This document shows positions 34,961 to 47,388 of a stretch of 64,000 nt of DNA, piece by piece. Position 1 is the first letter of the stretch. Every line of letters starts with the position of its first letter. The stretch is from Syncephalis fuscata. Lineage: Eukaryota > Zoopagomycota > Zoopagomycetes > Zoopagales > Piptocephalidaceae. The notes beneath the pieces were generated by a model. The model saw nothing but the letters and a program-made list of their open reading frames with translations, was not told where the DNA came from and ran no database searches. The stretch spans positions 310,001-374,000 of the forward strand of contig JAHLTZ010000014.1 of assembly GCA_025786725.1 (NCBI GenBank). The letters run 5' to 3'. A program made the position numbers and the translations under genes.

Positions 34961-35560
34961 TGCATACGTATACCAACATATCAATGATGTAATTTTATGC
35001 TGCCCAATCTTTACTTCAATCTGCTCAGCAATTACACAGATGACGTGGCAATGTCAATTAACCAGTACACATGCGATAGAAATGTACTAATTAATTTTTA
35101 CAATGATGCTACACAATTTAAACCATGCGGTGCAAAACGAATCCATTGATCCTACAGAAGTAGTGATAATGTATCGCTGTGTCTTTGCTGTTGCTTTCAT
35201 TAGCAATTTCAATCCCAATATCTGCGTATATTGAAAATAACGTTTAATGCCGATACAACAGCAATAATGCTGCATTGATCTTGTGCTTTTCTACAGATAC
35301 ATATTGTGATGCATAAACTAGTTATAGTTCATTAAGCATGAAATATACCAATTCGTTTTTTCCCATGCACTCGATTAAGCATTGTAGTTTTGATACATGA
35401 ATGAACATTTTGTTTTAACGCAGCACCGTCAATTGTTGATTTAAGTATTATTGTTAACAATTGACTGTTGCATAGCGGCATTTTTTGATAATAAAGCATT
35501 GAGCTCAAGTATGGATACCATCAATTGTTTGATTGTAAGTAGTTTAGAAATACTAAACGG

Positions 35561-37549
35561 TACCTATCAGGTCGTCTTAGTTGTATACAATCAATTCCGA
35601 GTGTACAGCAACAACGCACGATATATCAACCAGCGGCAACTCTGGTGTACAAATAAGTCATTTGGTAATGATGAGAATGACTATTATAGATGCACACATC
35701 AAAATTGTACTAGGACAAACTGTAAAATCGGAATTTAGCAGTGATGAATTTATATACGCTTTTACCGGTCTATGAACCAATGATAATATATTGCCCCAGC
35801 CTTAAAATTAAGGCTATTCATCAAAAATATCATTTTTATCATTTAATGTTGCAATTATGTGCAAATTATCACACAGGTAGCATGTTTTCAATATAAATAC
35901 ACATATGACTGACTGTCTTTTAATAAAGTATTGATCGTTGTAGCTAGTATTATTTATTTCTACTTGTTTAACTATTATAATGATGTATTTAATAGCTAAC
36001 TAATGAAACACTTCTTTAGTTGCAATCTAAATTGCAGAAATCTTTTTTATTTTAATAGTTTGTAGGCAATAAAGCATAAAGATATAAAAGACTATGAATA
36101 AGTAGATGAGTGTGCATAAATATTGGCAGTAAAGTTACAATGTACATGGCAGCAAGAATGAGTGAAATGAATTGATACATGAAATAAATACAGTTATGAA
36201 TAAACAACAGCTGTTGCTAATAGTGCGATCATTAGACGATATTATAACATATAATAGGATGAATATATAATGAAACAAATTGATGAGTTAAAGTTTATAA
36301 ACAATAAAATGTATTTAATATAATATAGAATAGAATAGAAGATATAAGAATAGAGATATATGCATACTGGATAATAAATCTACAATGATGAGTATTTGCT
36401 GATTGATGTACTCACCACTCATCATCATGTTTAATAAATTGGATGTTATTAAATATTAGTCATTTGGCTATCAAATTATAATATATTTAATAATCAAAAT
36501 AGTCATTTTTACAGATTTATTATAATGTACGTATAATAGCACAGCTAACTACAATTGCGTGTAGTTAAGAGTATGTTTATTTGAATACAAAAAACTAAAT
36601 TTAAGACAAAGCAAACCAAACTTTACTCCTCAAACTCTTTCATTAATATAGGTATAGATAAAACTCCGCTAGTCCATACATGTCTACGTACCTCGTATCA
36701 TAATCGCTAGCCGTGATATGCTTCCTAGAGTGCTATTTATTTCCATACAGCTGTTGCATCTTAATTATATATTAAATTATTTAAAATTATGAATTTATTT
36801 TGTCAATATGTATTTAATTGCAAAACGCTACATACTATGTTGATATAATACTAGTTAGCTTATTTGTAATTATTTTGGACTCTTACAAATTATAAAAGCT
36901 ATTATTTTTATTGAATACAATTTAATTTAAGCATTAACTACGCAATGCAATACCGGTATGCTATTGGACAATCTATGTAGTATACTCTGCACTAAAAGAC
37001 TATTAAAGCAACTAATAAAGTGAACCAAAACAAAGCTATAACATATGATGCTACGCCATATTTATTTATTATTGAATTAATTATTATTTAACGAATTGAA
37101 CAAGGATTGATTTTAATTTTATACACTAATACTATTAATACAATATCAATATATATATATAATCTGAGTTATTTACATTCTAAGCTATTTAGCTACTGAT
37201 ATTTAAAGTGTGCAAAACGTAGTATGATATTCAGCAATAACGCCCATAATTTTGGTATAAATTATACAACATTTCAAATTACAAGCTGTTTGTATTAGTG
37301 CTAAAATATTATTTAATTTATTTTTGATATCAATGACGTAAAACGTAATATACAGATTAGTTTTTGTATTAATGTTCTCCTGAATTGAACTGCCAAGTGT
37401 ACAAACATTTGAAATCAAATTGAATTGGTGGTATTAAAAATAAAACAATCGAGTCAAGTTCATAGCAGCGTCACTCTTATTGTTTTAGTTACTTCGACCA
37501 GTGGCAGGAAACAGCAGCAGTATTTTCTGCACCTGTTTCTACTTTCATC
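35561..37549. repeat. Desert with repeat family 2, copy 2 (about 36,100-36,500, plus)
   Basis: At 36,360 it reads CATACTGGATAATAAATCTA then GATGAGTATTTGCTGATTG, nearly identical to the copy at 58,640. The rest is AT-rich without a convincing frame; the 71-codon minus frame at 37203-37418 has no family features. The last 100 bases must hold the VPS16 promoter. Confidence 0.6.
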
Positions 37550-40500
37550 ATGACCGATGATACTGCGCATCCAGCGACGGAATGGCAACTCCTCCATGAC
37601 AAATTCTACCGGTAAGACAGCCAACAAGTCTAATGGATGACGTGTTAAGCTGAGTTGACACTAGACGGGTTTCCCTTTATGAAATGGAATGGCAAGGTGT
37701 AAACTTGGAGGATTACGACGTTATTGGTGCGCCTTTTGGAGGACCTATAGGTATTCTACTCTAACAAGCGACGATATATACAGCGATTAACGGTAGACAT
37801 TAGCGTTGATTCGAGCCGAGAATCAGATTCAGATTGTACGCGACCATAATGCAGTGACAGCACTATCAATTATGATATTCACGGCAGCCGGTGACCTTCT
37901 TAGTCGGGTCAATGTAGGATACCCAAATGCGTATCTTGTATAAGCTTAATATTTACAATATTGAATAGCTGGATACCGTTAAGATTGTTAAATTAGGCTG
38001 GTCAGACGACGAACGACTCGTTTGTCTATGTGCCGACGGCACAGTGCGACTCTACAGTCTATTTGGAGAATTGACGCAATTTACACTTTCCCAGGTATGT
38101 AATGCAATTCATGGTACTATCGTTTCTGATCACATTCTATAGGAAGCGATGGAGGAGGGTGTTATTGATGGTCGGATTTGGGGCAGTGGCTTAGTAGCAC
38201 TGTTATCAAATTATCAATTTTATACTATTACAAAATTTACTGATGCACGAGCTCGTCAGTTGGCCGATCCTGGTTAGTATTTTACGTTAAATTATTTCTA
38301 TTAGCTTATACGCAACAATAACAATGATCCAGGGCTATCATCATTGCCGTTTGACTGGGTAGTCGTGCCACCTGCCTTATCGATGAGTAGGGATGTAGAG
38401 CTATACGCTGCAGTAGGATCGACAGTTATTCTTGTTAATCAACAAGAGGCACAGGATCAAGTAAGAACAGACTGGTTGTTGATGTTGCTCTTTATCTTAT
38501 AGGATATGTGATTTTTTATTAGTTACTAAGTGATGGTCCATTTACTCGAATGGCTTTGTCGTCCAATTGTAAACTTATGGCATTGTTCAATAATGATGGC
38601 AAAGTCAGTGTGACATCAGCTGACTTTCAACGACAGCTTTCAGAGTTTCAGTCTACAACGACAACTCCACCCAAACAGTTCAAATGGTAAGTACTACAAT
38701 ATTAACTAAAACCAAACTTTATATAATGTTCTATACTGATCATGGTATATACTTGTAAATAGGTGCGGTGTTGACTCTGTTGTTATGGCTACTAGTCTTG
38801 AACTGACAGTCATTGGTCCGTTTGGCTATGGTATATAGTAAGTTTGTAGAAGTGCAGTACCAGTATTTATTGCTAATCGCTGTAACAATATTAATAGCTA
38901 TAATACGACAGAGGGCACGCACCTTGTTACAGAGATTGATGGCATACGTGCTATTTCTACAAAAGAAAGTTTTTTTATTTCCAAAGTGCCTGGTATGTAG
39001 TACACACCAGCATGCATACGAGAGGCTAAACAATGACGCTGTAGATGCATCACAAAATCTATTTCAATTTGGATCTACTAAACCAGGTGCATTATTACTT
39101 GATGCATACAATTTGTTCAAGGTAAATAATAAAGTTTGGCGATTTAGTATAGATAGTCAATATTTAGCAATGCATTATAGAAAGAAAATCCCAAGGCTCA
39201 AGAACATATTCGTAATCTAAAGGATGATTTGGCCACTGCCATCAATGAGTGTATTGAGGTTGCCAGTCTTGAATCTTCGCCATATTGGCGGCGAAATCTA
39301 CTCAAAGTAATTGTGGTGTATGCCAGTTATGCCTAATAGATAGCTAACCAGCTACAATCAACATGTAGGCAGCATCATTTGGCATGTCGTTCATGGATGC
39401 TTATAATGCAGATACATTTGTGGATATGTGCAGTTATTTGCGAGTATTAAACGATATCAACGACTACAAGATAGGCATTCCAATGACTTATCCACAGTAA
39501 ATACCACTAAATACAAAGGTACAAGTATCAATATTAACGAGCATTGAATAGATTTATGCATAAAAGACCGGAATTACTTGTAAAGCGATTAGTTAATCGC
39601 CAAAAACACTTACTGGCCGTAAGAATTGCTGAACATCTTCATTTGCCAATTGATGATATTATGGTTGATTGGGCATGCAACAAGGTAATTTTGATACTGA
39701 TACATTAAGGCAAATACATGTCAATTTATACTATTCCATATATTAGGTGAAACGGTTAAATCTTGATGAAGAAACAGTGGCACGAGTTATTTTAAACAAA
39801 CTATCTGCTTATCCAGGTCTTTCATACGTTGAAGTAGCCAAAACCGCCTATCGAATGGGCAAGACAAAACTAGCTACTATGGTATTGTATACACAGTAAG
39901 CATAACAGTTTAATATCTAACTGTATCTAGTTAATTGAACACGAACCGCGTGCCGTTGATCAAGTACCACTGTTGCTAAATATGAATGAGGCACAGCTTG
40001 CTCTTATTAAGGCTATTGAAAGTGCAAATACTGATTTAAGTAAGTGGTTTTTAGTATTTTGTCTATTTCAACTAACGACTTGTTGATAGTCTATTATGTA
40101 CTATTTATGCTGAAACAAAAGCACTCTATAGATGACTTTCTACTTTATATCAGCGACAAACCAGTGGCCAGTGATTTGTTAGTTTGTTACGCTTTAGAGC
40201 GTGATACAGAATTATTGGATCGTTTCTATTTCCAAGCAGATCAACAAATAGAGCACGCCAGCTTATATGCATCGGCAGCATTCCAAGATGCGGTAAGTAT
40301 TAATTAGATGACTGTAGGTTTAATTATTAATAAAATATTATAGAACGTATCTACAAAAACGACAAATTAGAAATAACCCTTAAATTATTTAACAAATCAC
40401 AGTCATTTGATGCTAAAGTAAGTTGATTAGACAACTAGCATATCAGTAACTAACCTTTAATATACAGTGTATTGAAGAGCAGGTACGTCTATTACAATTA

Positions 40501-41202
40501 CAGCAGCAACTTCAAGAAAAATATAAACGACCATTTGCCGGGCTATCTGTGAGCGAGACATTGAAGCAATGTATTCTTGCTGGCGATCCTAGTCAGGCCA
40601 AAAGATTCGAACTGACTTCAAAGTACCAGAAAAGCGGTTAGATTATTGTTAAATAGTCTAACTACTGCTAATGGACTATTGGTTAGATTCTGGTGGCTTA
40701 AAATAAAAGCATTGGCCGAATTACGTGACTGGGAAGGATTGGAGCAGTTTTCTAAATCAAAGAAATCACCCATTGGCTATTTGGTAAGTCATTGTAGTAA
40801 GGATGCACATCACATCACTATAAACATAAATATAAACATAAATATAAACACACACACATATATATATATTGATTCAAACTAATTATAATTATATTAGCCA
40901 TTTGTTCAACTGTGCATTGCTGCACCGCAATATGAAGAGGCTGCCAAGTATATTGAGCGCTGTGATGCCAGTATACGGCCCAACTTGTATATTCGTGTCA
41001 AGTGGTATGATAACGCAGCCAAACAAGCATTTGCTAACAAAGATATTAAGCTTTTGGAGTAAGTATTGTAGATGCTATATAGTAGACAATCAATAGAATA
41101 TACACATATTAACTAGACTGTAATAGGGATATACGTGGACTATGTAACTCAATGACATTAATCCAAGAGATTGACATGTATATAAGCCAATTAAGTAAAT
41201 AA
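37550..41202 (+). CDS. VPS16: VPS16, core subunit of the HOPS/CORVET tethering complexes
   Basis: The ATG at 37550 gives [20 protein letters not shown], then [20 protein letters not shown] and APFGGPI, the Vps16 N-terminal beta-propeller. Further on come [20 protein letters not shown], and in the C-terminal domain [20 protein letters not shown] then [12 protein letters not shown]. The end is [20 protein letters not shown] before TAA at 41200-41202. HOPS and CORVET tether endosomal and vacuolar membranes before SNARE fusion. The protein is cut by about 20 short introns. Near 40,600 AAAAA appears as AAAA: the expected [12 protein letters not shown] lies one frame away from the upstream exon. 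Confidence 0.93.
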
Positions 41203-41485
41203 ACACATAATTCACATTTAATACGCTTGCTATACTTGTGCACAAGCCTTATTATATTATATTGCAAATTAATCCTATATTATAAGAAACAAAACCTTGT
41301 GATTTACAGCTTATAGCATAATATCAATTTACATTATAATGATAATAAAATTGGTTAATATAAAGTAGAGTCATGGGTTGTTTATTTAAATGATACCAAC
41401 AACGGGATAACCATGATTATTACCCGTTATCATTTGTATAATCAACAAAGACAGGCGCATAAAGTTGATAGATCGGCTGGTAAGC
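41203..41485. terminator. Convergent 3' region between VPS16 and ATP5
   Basis: About 280 bp of AT-rich sequence, with several AATAA-type motifs, in which the two transcripts must end. No gene is seen. Confidence 0.4.
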
Positions 41486-42502
41486 TTAGATTTGATCTGT
41501 AATAGAACAATGATAAGAAGATAGTAATTAACTAGTATATACACTTACCAAGCAACATCTTGTTGTATTTTGTAATCTTTGACGATACCGAGACATCAAT
41601 CGTCTTATCGCCTACTTCAACGATTAAACCACCTAGAATAGCTGGATTGACCTATATTATATTATGTTATATTGTTGTTATTATTATTATTAATAAACAC
41701 TTACCTTGTTTTCCATTTTCAATGTCTTGCCAGCACCAGCTAAATCGCTTTTGCTCAAACTATCCTTCAACTGACGCAATGTGCTAGCATCTAAAGCCTA
41801 ATATGTAATATATCGACATCATATTGCCATGGGCTATATTAGCTAAACAGTTCATATTGACTATCGCGTTTAATTATTTTACCTTGGCAGAGGTAACAGT
41901 GGCCAATACTTCACCACGGTGAGCCATCATAAGTGATGAATAGGCATCGATGATCTTAGTCGTTTCACCAAGACGGCCATTCTCCGCAAGCAAGTCAAAT
42001 AAGTTCGTGGTCACTTCAGAGTATTTGCCCTTGTTAAGCAATGAATCGACACCTTGACGCTTTTGTTTACGGTCCACAGTTGGGTTCTTCAAAAAGCTTT
42101 GGATACCTTCGTCCTTCTCAACAATGCCCTTAATACGCGTAAGATCGCCCTCAACGGCATCGAGTGCATTCTTTTTGGCAGCAGCCGTGAACAATGCACT
42201 AGCATAACGGCCATCAATACCGTGCAAGACTAGCGGTGGCTATATCAATGCATATACAAATATTACACGTGTTATTAATCATCATCAATATTATGGCCAA
42301 TACTATCATATTATAGCTGGAATCTAATCGATTACACAATATTATACCACTAAAGCCTACCTGAACGGAGCCGGAAGCAGTCGCGTAACCGCGTGCAACC
42401 TACCATTGATAAAATATGACCATTCGTAAGTTAATCTCATTATAGATCCATTAGTATACCTACTTAACGCAAAAAGGATTGACCGAAGCGAATTGAAGAC
42501 AT
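41486..42502 (-). CDS. ATP5: Mitochondrial ATP synthase OSCP subunit (delta-type, ATP5)
   Basis: The central exon reads HGIDGRYASALFTAAAKKNA then GIQSFLKNPTVDRKQKRQGV, and a later exon reads LLAENGRLGETTKIIDAYSS. Together they are the OSCP signature. The C-terminal part (KMENKVNPAILGGLIVEVGD then KTIDVSVSSKI) is followed by a tiny last exon ending DQI at 41486. OSCP links the F1 head to the peripheral stalk. The N-terminal exons give ARGYATASGSVQ before PPLVLHGIDGRY, as expected for a presequence end. The start at 42502 (MSSIRFGQSFL) is likely, but its exon joins out of phase unless one T in the TTTTT run near 42,471 is miscounted. Confidence 0.9.
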
Positions 42503-42799
42503 AGCTAACTACTGATAGGGTGGGGTATTGGTGGATGGACGCACGTACGCAAGTAGGTGTCTGTGAGTGGGTGTATGCGTGCAAGCAAGTTGATAGATCA
42601 ACGAGTACGGAATAATAGAAGGACAAGATGTGATCGCTGTAGTGTGCGGTCAATAGTCGGGCAATCAAGGAAAGACGTGATATCATTTAATGCGTGAATG
42701 GTTTAATTAAACTGTAAAAATAAAAGATAGACTACTAACACTTAATGCCACCACTTCTTTACTTTACTTTCCCTTTTATCTTTGTTAATAAATAACAAT
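42503..42799. promoter_or_regulatory. Divergent promoter between ATP5 and the Iec1-like gene
   Basis: About 300 bp. It includes a GT/CA-rich stretch (GTAGGTGTCTGTGAGTGGG, 42553-42571) and CTTTACTTTACTTTCCC just before the rightward ATG. No named site was recognised. Confidence 0.4.
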
Positions 42800-43726
42800 A
42801 TGGGTCCAGATAAGCCACATCACCACAAACACAAACAATCAACGATGCATCTACAAGAGTCGAGTGGACAGCATACATTTCAAAGACTTATTAGCAGTTC
42901 TAGCAATAACAGCAATAGCACTATGGAACACAGCACACCTGTAGAACCTACAAGTCATGAAGTAAAGACTGATAGCATACAGCCAGCACCTGAAGTACTT
43001 TGTCGATGGACTAATTGTGGGACAACATTTGGTGATTTACAAGACTTGGTTGAGCATCTATCGATAGAACATATTGGACGTAAACGTCATAACTATGCAT
43101 GCTATTGGGAGGGTTGTTCGCGTAAAGGAACAATGCAAACATCAAGATTTGCCCTTATTTCTCATATGCGTGGTCATACAGGGGAGAAGCCATTCCACTG
43201 TCCAGTGCCCGAATGCGATAAAAGCTTTTCACGGTAAGTTATAATGATGGAATAGCCATTCCAAGTACCAATGATCAATAATAGATCGGATGCTTTGACA
43301 AAGCATTTAAAGTGTCAACACGCCAATGCACCAGAAGCCAGAGATGTTACATTCGGTCCTAATGGTACAACAACGGCAAAACCCAAGCCAGTAATTCATC
43401 CAAAACCTGTTATACTAGAAGGACGGGCGCTTATTGAAGCATTAGTATCATCTGGGGATGAGTCTGAACCATCTAGTAATACCAATGCTTTACACGACTC
43501 TGATGACGACGATCTAAATAGCCTACCAATAACTGAGCGATATGAACATTTAAAGGATCGATTTCATTTTGTAAAGCGACAGCATAGTGAATTTGCTGAC
43601 GAACACGACAAAGCACGCCTTAAAATACGACGTCTTTTACTTGAACGAGATGTTTTATTAAGTAGTTTTATGCAACGGGTCCGTCGCCGTCAACGAACAA
43701 CAACTGTACCACAAGATAATGCATAA
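42800..43726 (+). CDS. C2H2 zinc-finger protein resembling INO80 subunit Iec1
   Basis: Two exons, 42800-43233 and 43285-43726. The zinc-finger block reads LCRWTNCGTTFGDLQDLVEH, ACYWEGCSRKGTMQTSRFAL, ISHMRGHTGEKPFHCPVPEC and DKSFSRSDALTKHLKCQH. This order, with the split-finger CxW..C pair and the phrase CPVPECDKSF(S/T)RSDAL, is that of fission yeast Iec1 and related INO80-complex subunits. A C-terminal acidic patch (DSDDDDLNSLPI) precedes a coiled coil (RARLKIRR-like), also a feature of Iec1. The related transcription factor families (ZIC, GLI, YY1) fit less well. I call the start at 42800 (MGPDKPHHHKHKQ). Confidence 0.75.
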
Positions 43727-43820
43727 AATAAGGATACTAACAATAATAATAACAATAATAATAGTAGTAGTAGTTAGCTAACATAATAGTTACTATTTGT
43801 ATTCATTATCATTATTAATA

Positions 43821-45362
43821 TTATTTGCTGCGCTTGTAAACCTTGGCTACAAACTTTTCAAATACACTTGGCACTACTAGATCCTTATTTGTCTTGGTAA
43901 TAATTCAGCTATTTCTTGGTAGCTTTTCTCTTCATATTGACGATAGACAGTCTCTAGATCCAATTCCTGGTAGACTTGTTTAACTTTGGCTACATCGGCT
44001 TCTTCACGTCGACCATAATGGGCCTATCAATAATAACAATAATATAATAGTAACATTATAGTGGTTAGTTAATACTATAATAGTATATAGATAGACTATT
44101 TACCTCAAGGATTTGGCGTTGTTCTGCATTGACACGATCTAATGCTTGGACAATAAGCCATGAACACTTGTTATCCTCAATATCGGTGCCAATCTTGCCA
44201 ATAACCTCAGGTGCGCCAAAGCAGTCAAGATAATCGTCCTATTACTTTATTGGTTATTTCAATTAACCAATGACTATTATCGCTTACTTGTACTTGGAAA
44301 TAGACACCAAGAGGAATAAGAACACTCTTGGCTTGTTCAAAGGCCTCCTCTCGCTTTTCACCATTCTAAATAATAAATATAAATATACGTTAATAGCCAT
44401 ATCAATAGTAATATTAAATGTATTACCATAATCATAGCCAATGCAACTGGAAGATAAAAGGAATAGAATGCAGTTTTATAAGTAACAATCCAACGATATC
44501 TGATAATTATTAACAAGTAGTTAGTTAATAAAATATATTAATCTATACACAATACTACTTACTTTTCAATAGAGAAACGGGATAGATCAATATCATCTTC
44601 TGGAGCTGTCAATAAATCAAGTAATTGACCCAATTCTGTTTGGTATGATGTCTATAATAGTCACTATAAGTAATATGTCATATTATTCATACTAATCACT
44701 TACTTCCTGGAATAACTCAAGGAGATCCACATAGAAAGAGTCTTGTCGGAAGTACTTCTTTAATAGACGGTAGATACATGACTCGAGAATGAACGCATCG
44801 TTAATAGCAATGGTGCCAACTTTTTCCTATAATAAACAACCATAGTTTTGTAAATAATACAATACTATCAATTATAATAGTTTTACTTACCACACGATAC
44901 CAGCATGGCATGCCACGACGTGTCTTTGAACTATCCATAATATCATCGGATACTAGGAAAAAGGCTTGTAGCTATTATAATACAAGTATATCAAATAACA
45001 TTAATTACTAGTTACTAGTTACTAGTTACTACTTACCCATTCAACACACCAGCCAAGTACACGCGCTTTATGCAATTCTTCTGGTGTAATAGTTGCTTCT
45101 CCACGCAGTTCACGTAGCGTATCCACAACACTTAGACCACGGTTCATTTTACCGCCTGGTACAGTATGCATAATACACTATTATATACAGATATATATAT
45201 ATATATATTAGTATTATATAAATATATGAATAAAGCTTTGTAGTTATCACCTACCTTTTCGATCCATGTAGCCGCTTCTTGTGGCATACCAAGACGAGGC
45301 AGCTCGGATAAAATATCCTGAGCCAGGACATAGAAAGTATTTTCAAATTCAGTGCGTTCCAT
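43821..45362 (-). CDS. ERG20: Farnesyl pyrophosphate synthase
   Basis: The ATG at 45362 gives [20 protein letters not shown]. The first Asp-rich motif is in [20 protein letters not shown] then MPCWYRV, and the second in [16 protein letters not shown] with [13 protein letters not shown] downstream. The enzyme condenses IPP with DMAPP and then GPP to give FPP for sterols, dolichol and prenylation. About nine exons. Near 43,896 one C is missing: the C-terminus [20 protein letters not shown] followed by KRSK is one frame away, ending at 43821. Without it the protein would stop early at RQIRI. A short convergent gap (94 bp) separates it from the Iec1-like gene. Confidence 0.94.
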
Positions 45363-45877
45363 TGTGTAGTTAGTAATTGTGTCTTTACAACAGTACTAAA
45401 TAACGAATAACAAGTCTGTTTAGAAAAGTGGAAAAAAGATAAGGCAAATTGAGGGCAGCAATAGTCAACGAGTAATAATAACAGCAATATTAATATTAAT
45501 AACTAGAGACACTTTAAGTATAGGCCAGACATAGATTTATTGAGGCCTGTGTGTGTACGCATGGAATGTGTATGGCGTGGTTCATCAATCATCAATTGAT
45601 AACGACTTCGTGTGCCCCAATCGGCTTAACTTCTACGTGAGGTGATGAATCTATTGACCAATCAACACATCAAAAGGTTATATCGATTTACATCTCAGAT
45701 CATACGAGTGTTATGAATAGTATAGCAGAGCGCAGAATATGCTTGTAAATAGAATTAGAAAGAAAAAACAGGCTTATAAACTAATAAAACTTATTGTTCT
45801 CTCTCTCTTTTTTAATTTAGTTCACCAACATATTCTGAATTCTGCCATACTATTTAATTATAGTTAGCTGCACTATT
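45363..45877. promoter_or_regulatory. Divergent intergenic region between FPP synthase and SURF1
   Basis: 515 bp with no gene. A CT-rich tract (GTTCTCTCTCTCTTTTTTAA, 45795-45814) lies shortly before the SURF1 ATG and resembles the tract before the 14.3 kb gene. Confidence 0.4.
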
Positions 45878-47113
45878 ATGCTACGTCATTTCTATCCCAA
45901 TACTGTTGGCCGTATGGGTGTCCGGCCCAACCTCTTTGCTTCTAGTTGTAGCTGGTCGACACTAAGAACCAACTCAGGTATTTTACTCAAAGCCGACTAT
46001 AGTACTAGTTTGCGATCGAATAAATCGTCGTCGACACGACCGGCCACTTGGAAAATGCTTTGTATGGCGGCAATTCCTCTGGCCACATTTGGACTAGGCA
46101 CCTGGCAGGTGCAAAGGCTTCGGTGGAAGGTTGGGCTTATTCAAGACTTGGAAGAGCGTAGTATGTTGCCTGCTGTACCGCTTCCAAAAATAATTCGGTA
46201 TATAGAAACTAGTATAAGCAATGAATGGCGACTAATATTGGCTGAACAAAAGCGAAGAGCGCTATCCACAGCTTGAATATCGACGATTTTATGTCACTGG
46301 TACATTTCTACACGACAAGGAGATATTAATGGGTCCACGGACGCGCGGTGAAGGATCAGTTGGCTATTTTGTCATTACGCCATTTAGACGCGATAACGGG
46401 TAGGTTATAGTATAGTAAAGCTATTTATTATAATCAATGACTATTCATGTATAGACAGATCATTTTAATTAAACGAGGCTGGATCGCGCTGGATAAGAAA
46501 GAGCAAAGTACACGCTTAGAAAGCTTGGTAATTGATAGTAACCGAGTAACAAATAGAATAATTAATATATGTGTTTATTTGTACAAACTACCACTAGACT
46601 GACGGGCCTGTAACTATTGAAGGCATGCTGCGTCAAGATGAAATGGTAAGTCATATACAAGCGTAAAAAATGCCATTGTCACTTATATTTATTAATAGAG
46701 AAACGCATTTTCACCGACAAATCGACCTGAAGACGATCAGTGGTTTAATGTCAACGTTGCCGAAATGGCAGCACATGCTGGAACTAGTGCTATACTTTTA
46801 GAAGAGCTTTCAGGTAAGGTTTTATTAACTAATTGAATGAAAGCTTATATCTATCCGTTTAGACGAGTCATCAAGTATTTACGGCGAGCTGACAGCCAAG
46901 GGTATTCCTATTGGTCGGCCCCCGGTCGTTGAAGTGCGTAACATGCATGCACAATATGCGTTTACATGGTAAGAATATTAGCATTAAATTGAAACAAATC
47001 GTTGTTTTTGACCTTTCTTCATTGCCAGGTATAGTTTATCGGCCCTGACCACCGTAATGCTTGCCATGATGTTTAGACGGCCCACTAGAGTCGGGAATCG
47101 TTTAGGACGTTAA
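45878..47113 (+). CDS. SHY1: SURF1/Shy1, cytochrome c oxidase assembly factor
   Basis: The ATG at 45878 starts a mitochondrial presequence ([19 protein letters not shown]). The first membrane segment ([20 protein letters not shown] then RLRWK) matches the conserved G-x-W-Q-x-x-R-x-x-W/K signature. An intron at 46198-46252, with a CTAAT branch site and acceptor AAAAG, joins to [20 protein letters not shown]. It continues with [28 protein letters not shown], the conserved FNVNVAEMA region and a last membrane segment ([15 protein letters not shown]). Stop at 47113. The protein sits in the inner membrane and helps Cox1 haem insertion. It reads without frameshift once the intron is taken into account. 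Confidence 0.92.
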
Positions 47114-47388
47114 TAAATTAATAGATCGGCATATGGTCTCGCTCTTTGTTCTATTTCTGCACTTTGTAACCAATAAAAACGTACCTGTTGCCTGCAGTCC
47201 TTTTTATGTTATCTCTCCTATGCACTCCGTTCAGCCGTCACGAAGTGTGCGCGCGCGCAAAAGACCCCGCAGACCGCTAACCTTAGACCAAGTAAAGGCT
47301 TGTCCTTTTATTCTTTATTATTTGCCAGCCTTTTTCTTCTTTAGTTGTATTACTATCAATACTAGCAGTAGCAGTAGCAGTAGCAGCA

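Larger units (their letters stand above)
33340..35560 (-). repeat. Dispersed element family 1, copy C (complete micro-exon gene cassette)
   Basis: The most complete copy. In transcript direction it holds an upstream block shared with copies A and B (for example TTGCTGTTGTATCGGCATTA), a promoter block, the 94-nt signal-peptide exon, the microexon array, and a 3' block shared with copy B (AAGACCATTTGACAACTACC, then ACATATCAAGTTCC). I see no transposase, reverse transcriptase or terminal repeats, so it is a duplicated gene cassette rather than a recognisable transposon. Confidence 0.75.

Noticed and set aside
35451-35738. 95-codon plus open frame antisense to copy C flank
   Set aside because: It lies in the flank of the repeat and is not kept open in copy B.
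37203-37418. 71-codon minus open frame in the desert
   Set aside because: AT-rich composition, no homologous copy in the other deserts and no signal peptide or domain.
46198-46252. SURF1 frameshift near 46,250
   Set aside because: A 55-nt intron with GTATAT donor, CTAAT branch site and AAAAG acceptor restores the frame and the conserved [12 protein letters not shown] block, so no sequence error is needed.
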